Positions 1-9,900 of a stretch of 44,873 nt of DNA are shown one piece after another. The stretch is from Bradyrhizobium neotropicale (GTDB taxonomy: Bacteria > Pseudomonadota > Alphaproteobacteria > Rhizobiales > Xanthobacteraceae). Under the pieces are notes generated by a model that searched no databases, had not been told where the DNA came from, and saw only the letters and a list, made by a program, of their open reading frames with translations. The position numbers and the translations under genes are program-made. The first letter of the stretch is position 1; every line of letters begins with the position of its first letter. Location of the stretch: the NCBI RefSeq assembly GCF_001641695.1, contig NZ_LSEF01000125.1, positions 1-44,873 on the forward strand, read 5' to 3'.

Positions 1-2
1 TC

Positions 3-2816
3 ATGGATGATCTGTTGCGGGAGTTTTTGACGGAGACCAGCGAGAGCCTGGACACCGTCGACAATCAATTGGTGAAGTTCGAGCAGGAGCCGAACAACGC
101 CAAGATCCTGGATAACATCTTCCGCCTGGTCCACACCATCAAGGGCACGTGCGGCTTTTTGGGATTGCCGCGTCTGGAAGCGCTGGCGCATGCCGGCGAG
201 ACCTTGATGGGCAAATTCCGCGACGGCATGCCGGTGACGGGGCAGGCGGTGACGGTGATCCTGTCCTCGATCGACCGCATCAAGGAGATTCTGGCCGGGC
301 TCGAGGCCACCGAAGCCGAGCCCGAAGGGACCGACCGTGACCTGATCGACAAGCTGGAAGCGATGGTCGAGCAGGGCATGGCGGCGATGTCCGGCTCGGC
401 GCAGCCGATGCCGGCCGCAGGTGCCGCGCCCGTCACTGAAGCGCCGCCGCTCGCGCCGGACGCCCCCGCCGCCGCGCCGGCAAAGGAGATGGCCACGGGC
501 TCGCTGGTCGACCAGACGCTGGAGCGCCCCTTGCGCCCGGGCGAGGTGTCGCTCGACGAGCTCGAGCGCGCCTTCCGCGAGACCGCGATCGAAGTGCCGG
601 CGCCGGTGGCCAAGGCCGAGATCAAGGCCGAGCCGGCGCCGGCCGCTCCGGCGCCTGCCGCCAAGGAAACGGCCAAGGAGAGCGCAAAGCCCGCCGCCAA
701 GGCCGCGCCCAAGAAGTCGATGGCCGACGAGACCGCCGCCGAGGGCGACCGCGTCGCCAACCAGTCGATCCGCGTCAACGTGGATACGCTGGAGCATCTG
801 ATGACCATGGTCTCCGAGCTGGTCTTGACCCGCAACCAGCTGTTGGAGATCTCCCGCCGCAACGAGGACACCGAGTTCAAGGTGCCGTTGCAGCGCCTCT
901 CCAACGTCACCGCCGAGCTGCAGGAGGGCGTCATGAAGACGCGCATGCAGCCGATCGGCAACGCCTGGCAGAAGCTGCCCCGCATCGTGCGCGACCTGTC
1001 GAGCGAACTCGGCAAGCAGATCGAGCTGGAGATGCACGGCGCCGACACCGAGCTCGACCGCCAGGTGCTCGACCTGATCAAGGACCCGCTCACCCACATG
1101 GTGCGCAACTCCGCCGATCATGGCCTGGAGACCCCGGCCGAGCGCCTCGCCAGCGGCAAGGGCGAGCAGGGCACCATTCGCCTGTCCGCCTATCACGAGG
1201 GCGGCCACATCATCATCTGCATCGCCGACAACGGAAGAGGCCTCAACACCGAGAAGATCAAGGCCAAGGCGCTCTCCAGCGGTCTCGTCACCGAGGCCGA
1301 GCTCGAGAAGATGAGCGAAGCCCAGATCCACAAGTTCATCTTCGCGCCGGGCTTCTCGACCGCGGCCGCCATCACCTCGGTGTCGGGGCGCGGCGTCGGC
1401 ATGGACGTGGTGCGCACCAATATCGACCAGATCGGCGGCACCATCGACATCAAGTCGGTCGCCGGCGAAGGCTCGTCCGTCACCATCAAGATCCCGCTGA
1501 CCTTGGCGATCGTCTCGGCGCTGATCGTGGAGGCCGCCGGCGACCGCTTTGCCATTCCCCAGCTCTCGGTCGTCGAGCTGGTGCGGGCCCGCGCCAACTC
1601 CGAGCACCGCATCGAGCGCATCAAGGACACCGCGGTGCTGCGCCTGCGCAACAAGCTGCTGCCGCTGATCCATCTGAAGAAGCTCTTGAAGATCGACGAC
1701 GGCGCCGCCAGCGATCCCGAGAACGGCTTCATCGTGGTGACGCAGGTCGGCAGCCAGACCTTCGGCATCGTCGTCGACGGCGTGTTCCACACCGAAGAGA
1801 TCGTGGTCAAGCCGATGTCGACCAAGCTGCGCCACATCGACATGTTCTCGGGCAACACGATCCTGGGCGATGGCGCGGTCATCATGATCATCGACCCCAA
1901 CGGCATTGCGAAAGCGCTCGGCGCCTCCGGCTCCTCGGCCCATGACATGGCCGATGAAGCCTCCGGCCATCACATCGGAAGCGGCGAGCAGACCACCTCG
2001 CTCCTGGTGTTCCGCGCCGGCTCCAGCCAGCCCAAGGCGGTCCCGCTCGGCCTCGTCACCCGCCTGGAAGAGCTGCCCGCCGACAAGATCGAGTTCAGTA
2101 ACGGCCGCTACATGGTGCAGTACCGCGAGCAGCTGATGCCGCTGGTCGCCATGGAGAGCGTCACCATCGCGAGCCAGGGCGCGCAGCCGATCCTGGTGTT
2201 TGCCGACGACGGCCGCTCCATGGGCCTCGTCGTCGACGAGATCATCGACATCGTCGAGGAACGGCTCAACATCGAGGTCGGCGGCTCCTCGGCCGGCATC
2301 CTGGGCTCGGCCGTGATCAAGGGCCAGGCCACCGAGGTGATCGACGTCGGCCACTTCCTGCCGATGGCGTTCGCCGACTGGTTCACCCGCAAGGAGATGA
2401 AGCCGTCGATGCACGCGCAGTCGGTGCTCCTGGTCGACGACTCCGCCTTCTTCCGCAACATGCTGGCCCCCGTCCTCAAGGCGGCCGGCTACCGGGTCCG
2501 CACCGCGGGAGGCGCGCAGGAGGCGCTCGCCACGCTCCGCGCGGGCCAGAACTTCGACGTGGTGCTGACCGACATCGAGATGCCCGACATGAACGGGTTC
2601 GAGTTCGCCGAGGCGCTGCGCTCGGACAACAATCTCGGTGCGATCCCGATCATCGGCCTGTCGGCGCTGGTCTCGCCGGCGGCGATCGAGCGCGGCCGGC
2701 AGGCCGGCTTCCACGACTATGTTGCCAAGTTCGACCGTCCCGGCCTGATCGCGGCGCTGAAGGAACAGACCGCGGGCGCCGCCGGCGCCTCCGAGCTGAG
2801 CCGGGCGGCGGCCTAG
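3..2816 (+). CDS. cheA: Chemotaxis histidine kinase CheA with two CheW-like domains and a C-terminal receiver
   Basis: CheA autophosphorylates in response to chemoreceptors and passes phosphate to CheY; it acts in the polar receptor array. The 937-residue protein starts with a histidine phosphotransfer domain (HTIKG, phospho-His44). An Ala/Pro/Lys-rich linker follows (about 130-250), then the dimerisation region and the ATPase with an N box around Asn369 (HMVRNSADHG), DNGRG and GRGVGMD boxes. A CheW-like domain (about 505-640), a second weaker CheW-like domain (about 665-795) and a receiver (about 806-925, phospho-acceptor Asp857 in TDIEMP) complete it. The extra receiver makes it longer than the roughly 650 residues of enteric CheA; such hybrids are known in alphaproteobacteria and the receiver may act as a phosphate sink (inference). 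The start lies two bases from the window edge, so its ribosome site is not visible. It heads a che operon with cheW 80 bp downstream. Confidence 0.96.
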   Translation: MDDLLREFLTETSESLDTVDNQLVKFEQEPNNAKILDNIFRLVHTIKGTCGFLGLPRLEALAHAGETLMGKFRDGMPVTGQAVTVILSSIDRIKEILAGLEATEAEPEGTDRDLIDKLEAMVEQGMAAMSGSAQPMPAAGAAPVTEAPPLAPDAPAAAPAKEMATGSLVDQTLERPLRPGEVSLDELERAFRETAIEVPAPVAKAEIKAEPAPAAPAPAAKETAKESAKPAAKAAPKKSMADETAAEGDRVANQSIRVNVDTLEHLMTMVSELVLTRNQLLEISRRNEDTEFKVPLQRLSNVTAELQEGVMKTRMQPIGNAWQKLPRIVRDLSSELGKQIELEMHGADTELDRQVLDLIKDPLTHMVRNSADHGLETPAERLASGKGEQGTIRLSAYHEGGHIIICIADNGRGLNTEKIKAKALSSGLVTEAELEKMSEAQIHKFIFAPGFSTAAAITSVSGRGVGMDVVRTNIDQIGGTIDIKSVAGEGSSVTIKIPLTLAIVSALIVEAAGDRFAIPQLSVVELVRARANSEHRIERIKDTAVLRLRNKLLPLIHLKKLLKIDDGAASDPENGFIVVTQVGSQTFGIVVDGVFHTEEIVVKPMSTKLRHIDMFSGNTILGDGAVIMIIDPNGIAKALGASGSSAHDMADEASGHHIGSGEQTTSLLVFRAGSSQPKAVPLGLVTRLEELPADKIEFSNGRYMVQYREQLMPLVAMESVTIASQGAQPILVFADDGRSMGLVVDEIIDIVEERLNIEVGGSSAGILGSAVIKGQATEVIDVGHFLPMAFADWFTRKEMKPSMHAQSVLLVDDSAFFRNMLAPVLKAAGYRVRTAGGAQEALATLRAGQNFDVVLTDIEMPDMNGFEFAEALRSDNNLGAIPIIGLSALVSPAAIERGRQAGFHDYVAKFDRPGLIAALKEQTAGAAGASELSRAAA

Positions 2817-2864
2817 AGCATGATCCGGCAAAGTGTGAAGCGGTTTTCCGACGAGATCATGCTC
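2816..2864. repeat. Palindromic intergenic repeat between cheA and cheW
   Basis: GAGCATGATC and GATCATGCTC form 10-bp inverted arms around a 29-base centre rich in AAGTGTGAAGCGGTTTTCCG. The left arm begins on the last base of the cheA stop codon. From memory this element recurs widely in Bradyrhizobium and Rhodopseudomonas genomes. It could form an mRNA hairpin that sets cheA and cheW expression apart. Confidence 0.7.
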
Positions 2865-2896
2865 AAACAAAACGCGGGCGGGAAGGAGATACGTCA

Positions 2897-3370
2897 ATGA
2901 GCACCAAGACCCAGACCACCGAAGGCGCCATGGTCGAATACGTCACCGCGATGATCGGCGGCCAGCTGTTCGGCCTGCCGATCTCCCGCGTCCAGGACGT
3001 GTTCATGCCCGAACGCGTCACCCGCGTGCCGCTGGCCTCCCGCGAGATCGCCGGCGTGCTCAATCTGCGCGGCCGCATCGTCACCGTGGTCGACATGCGC
3101 GCCCGGCTCGGCCTGCCCAAGGCCGAGGACGGCAAGGTGCCGATGGCGGTCGGCGTCGACCTCCGCGGGGAATCCTATGGCCTGCTGATCGACCAGATCG
3201 GCGAGGTGCTGCGCCTGCCCGAGGACGGCAAAGAGGAAAATCCCGTCAACCTCGATCCCCGCATGGCCAAGCTCGCCGGCGGCGTCCACCGCCTCGACGG
3301 ACAGCTCATGGTCGTCCTCGACGTCGATCGCGTCCTCGAGCTCGAAACCAAAGTGCAAATGGCTGCGTGA
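2897..3370 (+). CDS. cheW: Chemotaxis coupling protein CheW
   Basis: CheW bridges chemoreceptors and the CheA P5 domain in the signalling array. The 157-residue protein is a single CheW domain. Recognisable pieces are the early strand GGQLFGLPISRVQDVF, the NLRGRIVTVVDMRARLGLP segment and YGLLIDQIGEVLRLP, closing with LDVDRVLELE. The start is supported by AGGAG eight bases upstream of the ATG. It sits between cheA and cheY in a same-strand run, so the product is expected in stoichiometric supply with CheA. Nothing about it is unusual; length and motifs match the family. Confidence 0.96.
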   Translation: MSTKTQTTEGAMVEYVTAMIGGQLFGLPISRVQDVFMPERVTRVPLASREIAGVLNLRGRIVTVVDMRARLGLPKAEDGKVPMAVGVDLRGESYGLLIDQIGEVLRLPEDGKEENPVNLDPRMAKLAGGVHRLDGQLMVVLDVDRVLELETKVQMAA

Positions 3371-3401
3371 ACCCCAAACACATCGAAGCCGGAGAACCAA
3401 A

Positions 3402-3788
3402 ATGAAGACATGTTTGGTCGTCGATGATTCCAGCGTCGTGCGCAAGATCGCGCGCCGCATCCTGGAAGGTCTGGAATTCGAAGTCACCGAGGCCGAAGAC
3501 GGCTCGAAGGCACTCGAGATCTGCCAGCAGAAGCTGCCGGATGCGGTGCTGCTCGACTGGAACATGCCGGTCATGGACGGCTTCGAGTTCATGGGCCACA
3601 TGCGCCGCCTGCCCGGCGGCGATCAGCCCAAGGTCGTGTTCTGCACCACCGAGAACAACGTGGCCCATATCGCCCAGGCGCTCAGCGGCGGTGCCAACGA
3701 ATACATCATGAAGCCGTTCGACAAGGACATCATCGCCGACAAGTTCGCCGAAGTCGGCTTGATCCCGGTCGGACAAGCCTTTGCCTGA
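3402..3788 (+). CDS. cheY: Chemotaxis response regulator CheY
   Basis: A stand-alone receiver of 128 residues, the diffusible output of CheA that acts on the flagellar switch. The acidic pair Asp8-Asp9 (VVDDSSVVR), phospho-acceptor Asp52 (LLDWNMPVMDG), the Thr of FCTTENN and the Lys of IMKPFDKD are all present. GGAG lies seven bases before the ATG. It follows cheW by 31 bp and precedes cheR by 47 bp. Because CheA also carries a receiver, this CheY may share phosphoryl flow with it (inference). Confidence 0.93.
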   Translation: MKTCLVVDDSSVVRKIARRILEGLEFEVTEAEDGSKALEICQQKLPDAVLLDWNMPVMDGFEFMGHMRRLPGGDQPKVVFCTTENNVAHIAQALSGGANEYIMKPFDKDIIADKFAEVGLIPVGQAFA

Positions 3789-3835
3789 ATATCACTGGCC
3801 TGACTGTTCCCAGTAAAGCGTGCGAGAGGCTATCC

Positions 3836-4717
3836 GTGACCCCGACCGAGTATGAGTATCTGCGCAAGTTCCTGAGGGACCATTCCGGTCTCGACCTGTC
3901 TGCGGACAAGCAATATCTGATCGAGAGCCGCCTGCTGCCGCTCGCCCGCAAGACCGGGCTCTCGGGCATCACCGAACTCGTGCAGAAGCTGCAGGGCCTT
4001 GGATCGAGTGTGCTCGCGACGAGCGTGGTCGAGGCCATGACCACCAACGAGACCTTCTTCTTCCGCGACAAGGTCCCGTTCGACCATTTCCGCGACACCA
4101 TCATGCCGGAAGTGCTGAAGGCGCGCGCGGGCCGCCGCAGCGTGCGGATCTGGTGCGCGGCCGGCTCGACCGGGCAGGAGCCCTATTCGCTGGCAATGTG
4201 CCTGAAGGAGATGGGCGCGGCACTCACGGGCTGGCGCGTCGAGATCATTGCGACCGACCTGTCGCAGGAGGTGCTGGAGAAGGCCAAGGCCGGCGTCTAC
4301 AGCCAGTTCGAAGTGCAGCGCGGCCTGCCGATCCAGATGCTGGTCAAGTACTTCAAGCAGACCGGCGAGACCTGGCAGATCAATCCCGAGCTGCGTGCGA
4401 TGATCCAGCACCGGCAGCTCAACCTGCTGCACGATTTCGCGCAGCTCGGCACGTTCGACGTCATCTTCTGCCGCAACGTGCTGATCTATTTCGACCAGGA
4501 CACCAAGATCAACATCTTCAACCGCCTTGCCCGCCAGATCGAAGGAGACGGCTTCCTGGTGCTGGGCGCCGCCGAAACCGTGGTCGGACTGACCGATGCC
4601 TTCCGGCCGATCGCCGAGCGGCGCGGTCTCTACAAGCCGAATGACGCGCGTGCCGTGGCCGGCAAGCCGGTGCTCGCGGGCGCCGTGCCGCGCATGGCGG
4701 CGATAGCAGGACTCTAG
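3836..4717 (+). CDS. cheR: Chemoreceptor glutamate methyltransferase CheR
   Basis: CheR transfers methyl groups from S-adenosylmethionine to glutamates of chemoreceptors for adaptation. The 293-residue protein has the helical N-terminal domain (about 1-75, with TTNETFFFRD) and the SAM-binding domain with WCAAGSTGQEPYSLAM, EIIATDLSQ and FDVIFCRNVLIYFD. The start is GTG, chosen because GAGAGG lies seven bases upstream and the N terminus then aligns with family length. The partner methylesterase gene cheB, often next to cheR, is absent between cheY and cheR and elsewhere in the window. The stop is two bases from the next gene's ATG, so the PilZ-like gene is probably cotranscribed. Confidence 0.95.
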   Translation: MTPTEYEYLRKFLRDHSGLDLSADKQYLIESRLLPLARKTGLSGITELVQKLQGLGSSVLATSVVEAMTTNETFFFRDKVPFDHFRDTIMPEVLKARAGRRSVRIWCAAGSTGQEPYSLAMCLKEMGAALTGWRVEIIATDLSQEVLEKAKAGVYSQFEVQRGLPIQMLVKYFKQTGETWQINPELRAMIQHRQLNLLHDFAQLGTFDVIFCRNVLIYFDQDTKINIFNRLARQIEGDGFLVLGAAETVVGLTDAFRPIAERRGLYKPNDARAVAGKPVLAGAVPRMAAIAGL

Positions 4718-4719
4718 AG

Positions 4720-5037
4720 ATGGCCGAGGATGGAAAAGGTGCGGAGCGCGTCACGTTCAGCCGCGGCTATGATGTCTGCATCATGGCCATCGACGGCACT
4801 TGGCGCCGCGACTGCAAACTCAATGCGATTTCCGACACCGACGCCATCCTCACGGTTGAAGGCTCGATCCAGGGATTGAATCTGAAGGAGTTCTTCCTGC
4901 TGCTGTCGTCGACGGGACTGGCCTATCGCCGCTGCGAACTGGTGCGCGTCAACGGTGCCGAAATGGATATCCAGTTCCTGCGCGGCAAGAACAGGAAGAA
5001 GCGTGGCGCGACCAGCGGCCATGACGCGGTGGCCTGA
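4720..5037 (+). CDS. PilZ-like domain protein
   Basis: A 105-residue protein made of one small beta-rich domain resembling PilZ, the cyclic di-GMP receptor fold. The segment WRRDCKLNAISDTDAILTVE sits where PilZ proteins carry their (D/N)xSxxG motif, but the motif is degraded and the upstream RxxxR pair is not clear, so ligand binding is doubtful. The LLSSTGLAYRRCELVRVNGAEMDIQF stretch fits the later PilZ strands. The ATG follows the cheR stop by two bases, implying coupled translation and a role with the chemotaxis proteins or flagellar output (inference). PilZ assignment is by pattern and is moderately secure. Confidence 0.7.
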   Translation: MAEDGKGAERVTFSRGYDVCIMAIDGTWRRDCKLNAISDTDAILTVEGSIQGLNLKEFFLLLSSTGLAYRRCELVRVNGAEMDIQFLRGKNRKKRGATSGHDAVA

Positions 5038-5172
5038 CGCCTGCCCGCCCTCCCTTTCCCGATACGTTGCTTCACATTTGCTAAAACATCCGATTGAATT
5101 CGCCGCAGTGGCTTTACGTGGCCTAAGCGCGGACCGTGTATCAAGTGTCGGTCTCAATCGCAGGGTACGGAA

Positions 5173-5676
5173 ATGCCAAGAAGCTCTCTCTCCCCCATCC
5201 CGTCAAATCTGCCCGATGTTGCCGAGCGGCGCGCGCTTCAGCTGCTGGTCGTCGACGACGACGCCACACAGCGCAGCCTGATCGCGGTCGCCGCCAAGCA
5301 GGCCGGCCATGAGGTCACCGTGGCGCCGTCGGTCGCGGAGGCGATCCAGAAACTGCGGTCCGCGCGCTTCGACTGCGTGACGCTCGATCTCGTGCTGGAG
5401 GATGGCGACGGCATCGACGTGCTGCGCGAGATGGCGGAGGCGAAGTTCTCGGGCTCCGTGATCGTCGTGAGCGGCATGGACGGCAAGCGCCGCAGCGCCG
5501 CCCGCAGCTTTGCCCGCTCCGTCGGCATCGAGCTCCAGAGCCTGCCAAAGCCGTTGGATCTCGCCGCTCTGCGCATCAGCCTCGCCAATCTCGGCAAGAC
5601 CGCGATGGGCCTGCCGGCGATCCACACCTGGGGCGGCGTCGCCACTGATGCGATCGTGGGGCGCCACCGAGCCTGA
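5173..5676 (+). CDS. Single-domain response regulator
   Basis: A 167-residue protein with one receiver domain (about 23-145). Acidic residues in LLVVDDDATQR, the phospho-acceptor Asp72 in TLDLVLEDGDG, the Ser of VVSGMDG and Lys of LPKPLD are visible. No DNA-binding or enzymatic output follows; the short C-terminal tail is unremarkable. It lies 135 bp after the PilZ-like gene, far enough for its own promoter, and next to the chemotaxis genes, so it may modulate phosphate flow from CheA or from an unlinked kinase (inference). No partner kinase is adjacent on the same strand. Confidence 0.88.
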   Translation: MPRSSLSPIPSNLPDVAERRALQLLVVDDDATQRSLIAVAAKQAGHEVTVAPSVAEAIQKLRSARFDCVTLDLVLEDGDGIDVLREMAEAKFSGSVIVVSGMDGKRRSAARSFARSVGIELQSLPKPLDLAALRISLANLGKTAMGLPAIHTWGGVATDAIVGRHRA

Positions 5677-5688
5677 TACGCGGAACCG

Positions 5689-6018
5689 CTATGCGGTCAG
5701 ATGCAGCAGATCCGCCGCGCTGACCGCGATCTCCGCCGGCGCGCCGGTCTCCGACAGGCATTGCAGCGCCTGGTCGAGCCCCGCCCGGCAGGCGTTGAGG
5801 GCGGCGCTCGCCGTGGCATAGCGCGGAGTGATGTCGTCCAGCACGAAAACGTCGGCGGAACCCGCGGGATCGCCGTCATCCTCCTCAGCCATGGCTGCGT
5901 CGATCAGGCGCATGCTGCTCTCGATCCGTGCGATCAAAGAGCGAAGGTCGGCAGCGATCAACTGACGGCTGTCGATTTCGGACATCGTGACCGGGGGCGC
6001 GCTCGCAGAATTTAGCAT
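5689..6018 (-). CDS. Hypothetical helical protein
   Basis: A 109-residue acidic protein of unknown function. I recognise no family. It is mostly predicted helix, with SRQLIAADLRSLIARIESSMRLIDAAMAEE followed by an acidic linker and a second helical part ending SAADLLHLTA. The start at 6018 is preferred over one 11 codons upstream because GGAGAA lies six bases ahead of it. It is convergent with the receiver gene ending at 5676 and divergent from the FixJ-like regulator at 6169, with about 150 bp between starts that could hold both promoters. The size and helical pattern resemble small histidine-phosphotransfer proteins, but no clear phospho-His motif is present, so I do not make that call. Confidence 0.6.
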   Translation of the reverse strand: MLNSASAPPVTMSEIDSRQLIAADLRSLIARIESSMRLIDAAMAEEDDGDPAGSADVFVLDDITPRYATASAALNACRAGLDQALQCLSETGAPAEIAVSAADLLHLTA

Positions 6019-6168
6019 GGATATTCTCCGTCTTCTGCAAATAGGCTCCATGCCGCTACTTGTGCGTTAAGTCCATGTCCCGTACAAATACGGGTGGGCC
6101 GAATCCGTGCCGAACGCCATAAACGTTGGCGCGGACGCGAGTCGCTTAATGCCAAATGGACGTGGCAC

Positions 6169-6804
6169 ATGGCCGAACAAACCTCTCGTAGCGAGATCTT
6201 CGTGGTCGACGACGACCCTGCCGTTCGCGACACCTTGTCGATGGTGTTGAAGGCGGCGGGCTATGAGGTGATCTGTTTCGCGGACGGCGCAGCTTTGCTC
6301 TCCGTCGCGCGAAGCCGAACACCGGCTGCGATCCTGCTCGACGTGCACATTCCCGGAAAGTCGGGCCTCGACATCCTCAGAGAACTGCATGGCGAGGATT
6401 ATCCGGCACCGATCTTCATGATCTCCGGTCAAGGCGACATCGCCATGGCCGTGAGCGCGATCAAGAACGGCGCGCTCGACTTCATCGAGAAACCGTTCCG
6501 CGGCAGCGAGATCGTGAGCCGGCTCGAAGAAGCGATCGGCGCCTATGCACGGCGGCAGGCGGAGAATGCATCGCCAAAATTCGGCCAGCTGCATTTCCCC
6601 GGACGCGAGCCGTTGACGCGTCGGGAGCGCGAGGTGCTCGAGCAGTTCGCCTCCGGCGCTTCCAACAAAGAAGCCGGCCGTACGCTCGGGATAAGCCCGC
6701 GCACGATCGAGGACCACCGGGCCAACATCATGAAGAAGCTCGGCGCGCGCAATGCCGCCGATCTGATCCGCATCGTGATGACCGCGGCCCAGCGCGCGTC
6801 GTAG
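6169..6804 (+). CDS. FixJ/LuxR-family two-component response regulator
   Basis: A 211-residue transcription regulator. The receiver (about 8-125) has DDDPAVRDTL, phospho-acceptor Asp58 in LLDVHIPGKSG, the Ser of ISGQGD and Lys of IEKPFRG. The C-terminal LuxR-type helix-turn-helix has LTRREREVLEQFASGASNKEAG and the recognition segment ISPRTIEDHRANIMKKLGA. The ATG at 6169 is chosen because FixJ proteins begin just before the receiver; an in-frame ATG at 6094 would add 25 residues with no family counterpart. The gene converges on the hybrid kinase ending at 6969, which might be its partner, though that kinase carries its own receiver. FixJ itself is not claimed, since no FixL is adjacent. Confidence 0.9.
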   Translation: MAEQTSRSEIFVVDDDPAVRDTLSMVLKAAGYEVICFADGAALLSVARSRTPAAILLDVHIPGKSGLDILRELHGEDYPAPIFMISGQGDIAMAVSAIKNGALDFIEKPFRGSEIVSRLEEAIGAYARRQAENASPKFGQLHFPGREPLTRREREVLEQFASGASNKEAGRTLGISPRTIEDHRANIMKKLGARNAADLIRIVMTAAQRAS

Positions 6805-6968
6805 ACGCTCGCGCTTCTCTCGTGCCCCGGACGCAGCGCGTCACCATAAGCGCGTCTTCGACGCACTATGGGGATGCGGCTGCCGAGCCAGGGCCTATCT
6901 CTCAATTCGGAGCATGACGTTCTGGGTCCCTGTGCTCGCGCTTCGCGCGTCCGGGACACGAGAGGGTC

Positions 6969-9900
6969 TCACCCCTCCAGCGCCTTGCGCAGGATCCGTG
7001 CGAGATCCGATTTGCGATAGGGTTTGGCCAGCAGCAGGACGCCTGAATCCAGCCGTCCGTGATGGATGATCGCATTCTCGGTATAGCCGGACGTATACAC
7101 CACCCTGAGATCGGGCCGCGTCTTCGATAGTTCGTCGGCGAGCTGCCGTCCGTTCAGCTTGCCCGGCATGATCACGTCGGTGAAGAGCAGATCGAACGGC
7201 TTTCCGGCTGCGACGATTGCGAGCGCCTCCGCGGCATTTGCCGCCTGCAGCGTCACGTAACCGAGCGAATGTAGCTGCGCCAGCACGTAGTCGCGCACCA
7301 GCCGATCGTCTTCGACCACGAGAATGGTCTCGTGCCCGCCTTCGATGGTCGCCGGCGTCACGCCTTCGCCGACCGTCGTGGCGGTCTTGCCGGGCGGCAG
7401 ATACATCTTGATCGTGGTGCCGTGGCCCTCCTCGCTGTAGATCTTGATGTGGCCTGCGGACTGCTTGATGAAACCGTAGACCATGGAGAGCCCGAGGCCG
7501 GTGCCTTTGCCGGGTCCCTTCGAGGTGAAGAAGGGATCGAACACCCTCGCCAGTATGTTCGCAGGGATACCGGTGCCGGTGTCGCTCACCGCGATCAGCA
7601 CATAGTGCCCGGGCCGCACGTCGTTGACGCTGGCATAGATCTCGTCGAGATAGGCGCCGCCGGTCTCCAGGATCAGCTTGCCGCCGTTTGGCATGGCGTC
7701 GCGGGCGTTGAGCGCGAGATTGAGGAGAGCGGTGGTGAGCTGATTGGGATCGACGATCCCCACGCAGCTCTCGTCCTCGAACACGGATTCGATCTGGATC
7801 TGCTCGCCCAGCGTCGGCCGCAGCAGTTTTGCGGTGTCGATGATCAGTGAGTTGATGTCGATCTCGCGCGGTTGCAGCGGTTGCTTGCGCGCGAAGGCGA
7901 GCAGGTGCTGCGTCAGCTCCGCGCCGCGGGCGGCCGCCTCGTCGATCATTCGGGTGATGGCCGCGAGCTGCGGATCCTTCTCCACCGCCTCCGCCAGGAT
8001 CTCGATCGTTCCGGTGATCACCGTGAGGATGTTGTTGAAGTCGTGCGCCACGCCGCCGGTGAGCTGGCCGACTGCCTCCATCTTCTCCGCATGGCGGATG
8101 CGTTCCTCGGCCGCGATCTTGTCGGTGAGGTCGCGGTAGAAGACGTTGAATAGGAGGCCCTCGCGGCGCTTCAGCGCCGTGACGCTCAGCTCGGCCTTGA
8201 ACTCCTTGCCGTCGCGGCGCCGGCACATCAGCTCGCGGCGGCGGTCGAGCGTCTTGCCGTCGCCGGATTCCAGGAAGCGTTTCAACCCGGCCCGGATCCT
8301 CTCGCGATCGCTCTCGGCGATGATCAGATCGATCGTGCTCCTGCCCAGCGCCTCGTCGCGGTGCCAGCCGAACAGCTGCTCCGCCTGCGAGTTCCAGTTC
8401 AGGATGTTGCCGGCCTCGTCAGTCTGGACGAAGGCGTCGAGCGCGGTGTCGACGATGTTGCGCGCAAGCTGCTCGCTCTCGCGCAGGGATTCCTCCGCGT
8501 GCCGCGCCTCGGTCATGTCGCGCCCGACGAAAAAGAAACGCCTGGCCTGGTCCGACCAATTGCCCAGCCAGGACAGCCAGACCTCGCGTCCGTCCTTGTG
8601 CAGGCAGCGGGTGTCGGCGAGCTTGGGGTGCTTGCCGCGCCGGAGCACTCGCATCTCCTCGCGGGACTGCTCGAGATGGTCGGGGTGGATGAAATCTGCC
8701 CCGCTGCGACCGATCATCTCGTCCGGCCTGTAGCCGAGAATGATCTCGCTGCTCGGGCTGATCTGCACGATGCGACCACGCGAATTCATGATCAGGATCA
8801 GGTCCTGCGAGGCGTCGAAAAGCTGCCGCCGTTCCTCGAGCTGCTGCTGGAGCGCCCGCTCGGTCCGTCGTGCCTCGGTGAGGCTGCGGGCCGAGCCGGA
8901 GGCGCCGATGATCTCGCCCGACGGCCCCCTGATCGGCGACAGGCCGAGCGAGATTTCGACCGGCCTGCCGTCCTTGCGCAGGCGCACCGTCTCGAAACGT
9001 TCGATCGGATCGCCCCGGGCGATCCGGCTCAAATAGTCCTTGCCTTGCGCGCGGCGGTCGGGCGGGACGATGATCGAGGTGGATTTCCCGATCGCCTCAT
9101 CCGCCGAATAGCCATAGAGGCGCTCGGCGGCGGGATTCCAGCCCGTGATGATGGCATCGAGCGTTTGCATCACGATCGCGTCGTCGGATGATTCGACGGC
9201 GGCGCTGAACAAGCGCTCGCGCGCGGCATGATGGCTTCGCGCGGCCTCGGTGCGCCGATGCTCCTGGATCTCGCGTTCGAGAGCGGCTGTTTTCGCCCGC
9301 GTCTCCTCGACCATCTGGGCAAAGGCCCGCGCCAGCACGCCCGTCTCGCCGCTGGCATCGACAGGAATTTCCGCCGGTCGTCCGCTGCCGATTGCCTCCA
9401 CCGCCGCAGTCAGGCGCCCGATCGGGCGCGTCAATGAGCGCGCCAGCAGCACCGCGAGCACTGCCGCGGCGAGAATGGCAAGCACGCCGACCAGCAGGGA
9501 GGTTTTTTGAATGGCCGCCGGCACGCGGGCGAACACCGACGGGGGGACGGTCGCGATGATTGCGACCCATTCCTTGCCTGCCAGCAGCGCCGGTGCGATT
9601 GCCACGCCGCTCGGCCGGCCCGCCTTGTCGGTCATGAGCTCCGTGGAAACGTCCGGCGTGCCGGCCAGGGCCGCAAAAAATGGAAAGTCGTTGCGCCAGT
9701 TGGCGGGGTGGTCGTGCAATGAGCCGAATTCCCGCGCGCGATCGGGATGGACGAGATAGTCGCCGCGCGAATTCACGACGTAGATCTCGCCTCCCAAGCC
9801 CGCGGTCGAGCGGACGTGGTCGAGTGCCGGGCGCATGTCGATATTGGCGATGATGATACCGAACGGCTTGCCGTCCGCCGTGAACAGCGGCGTCGCGACA

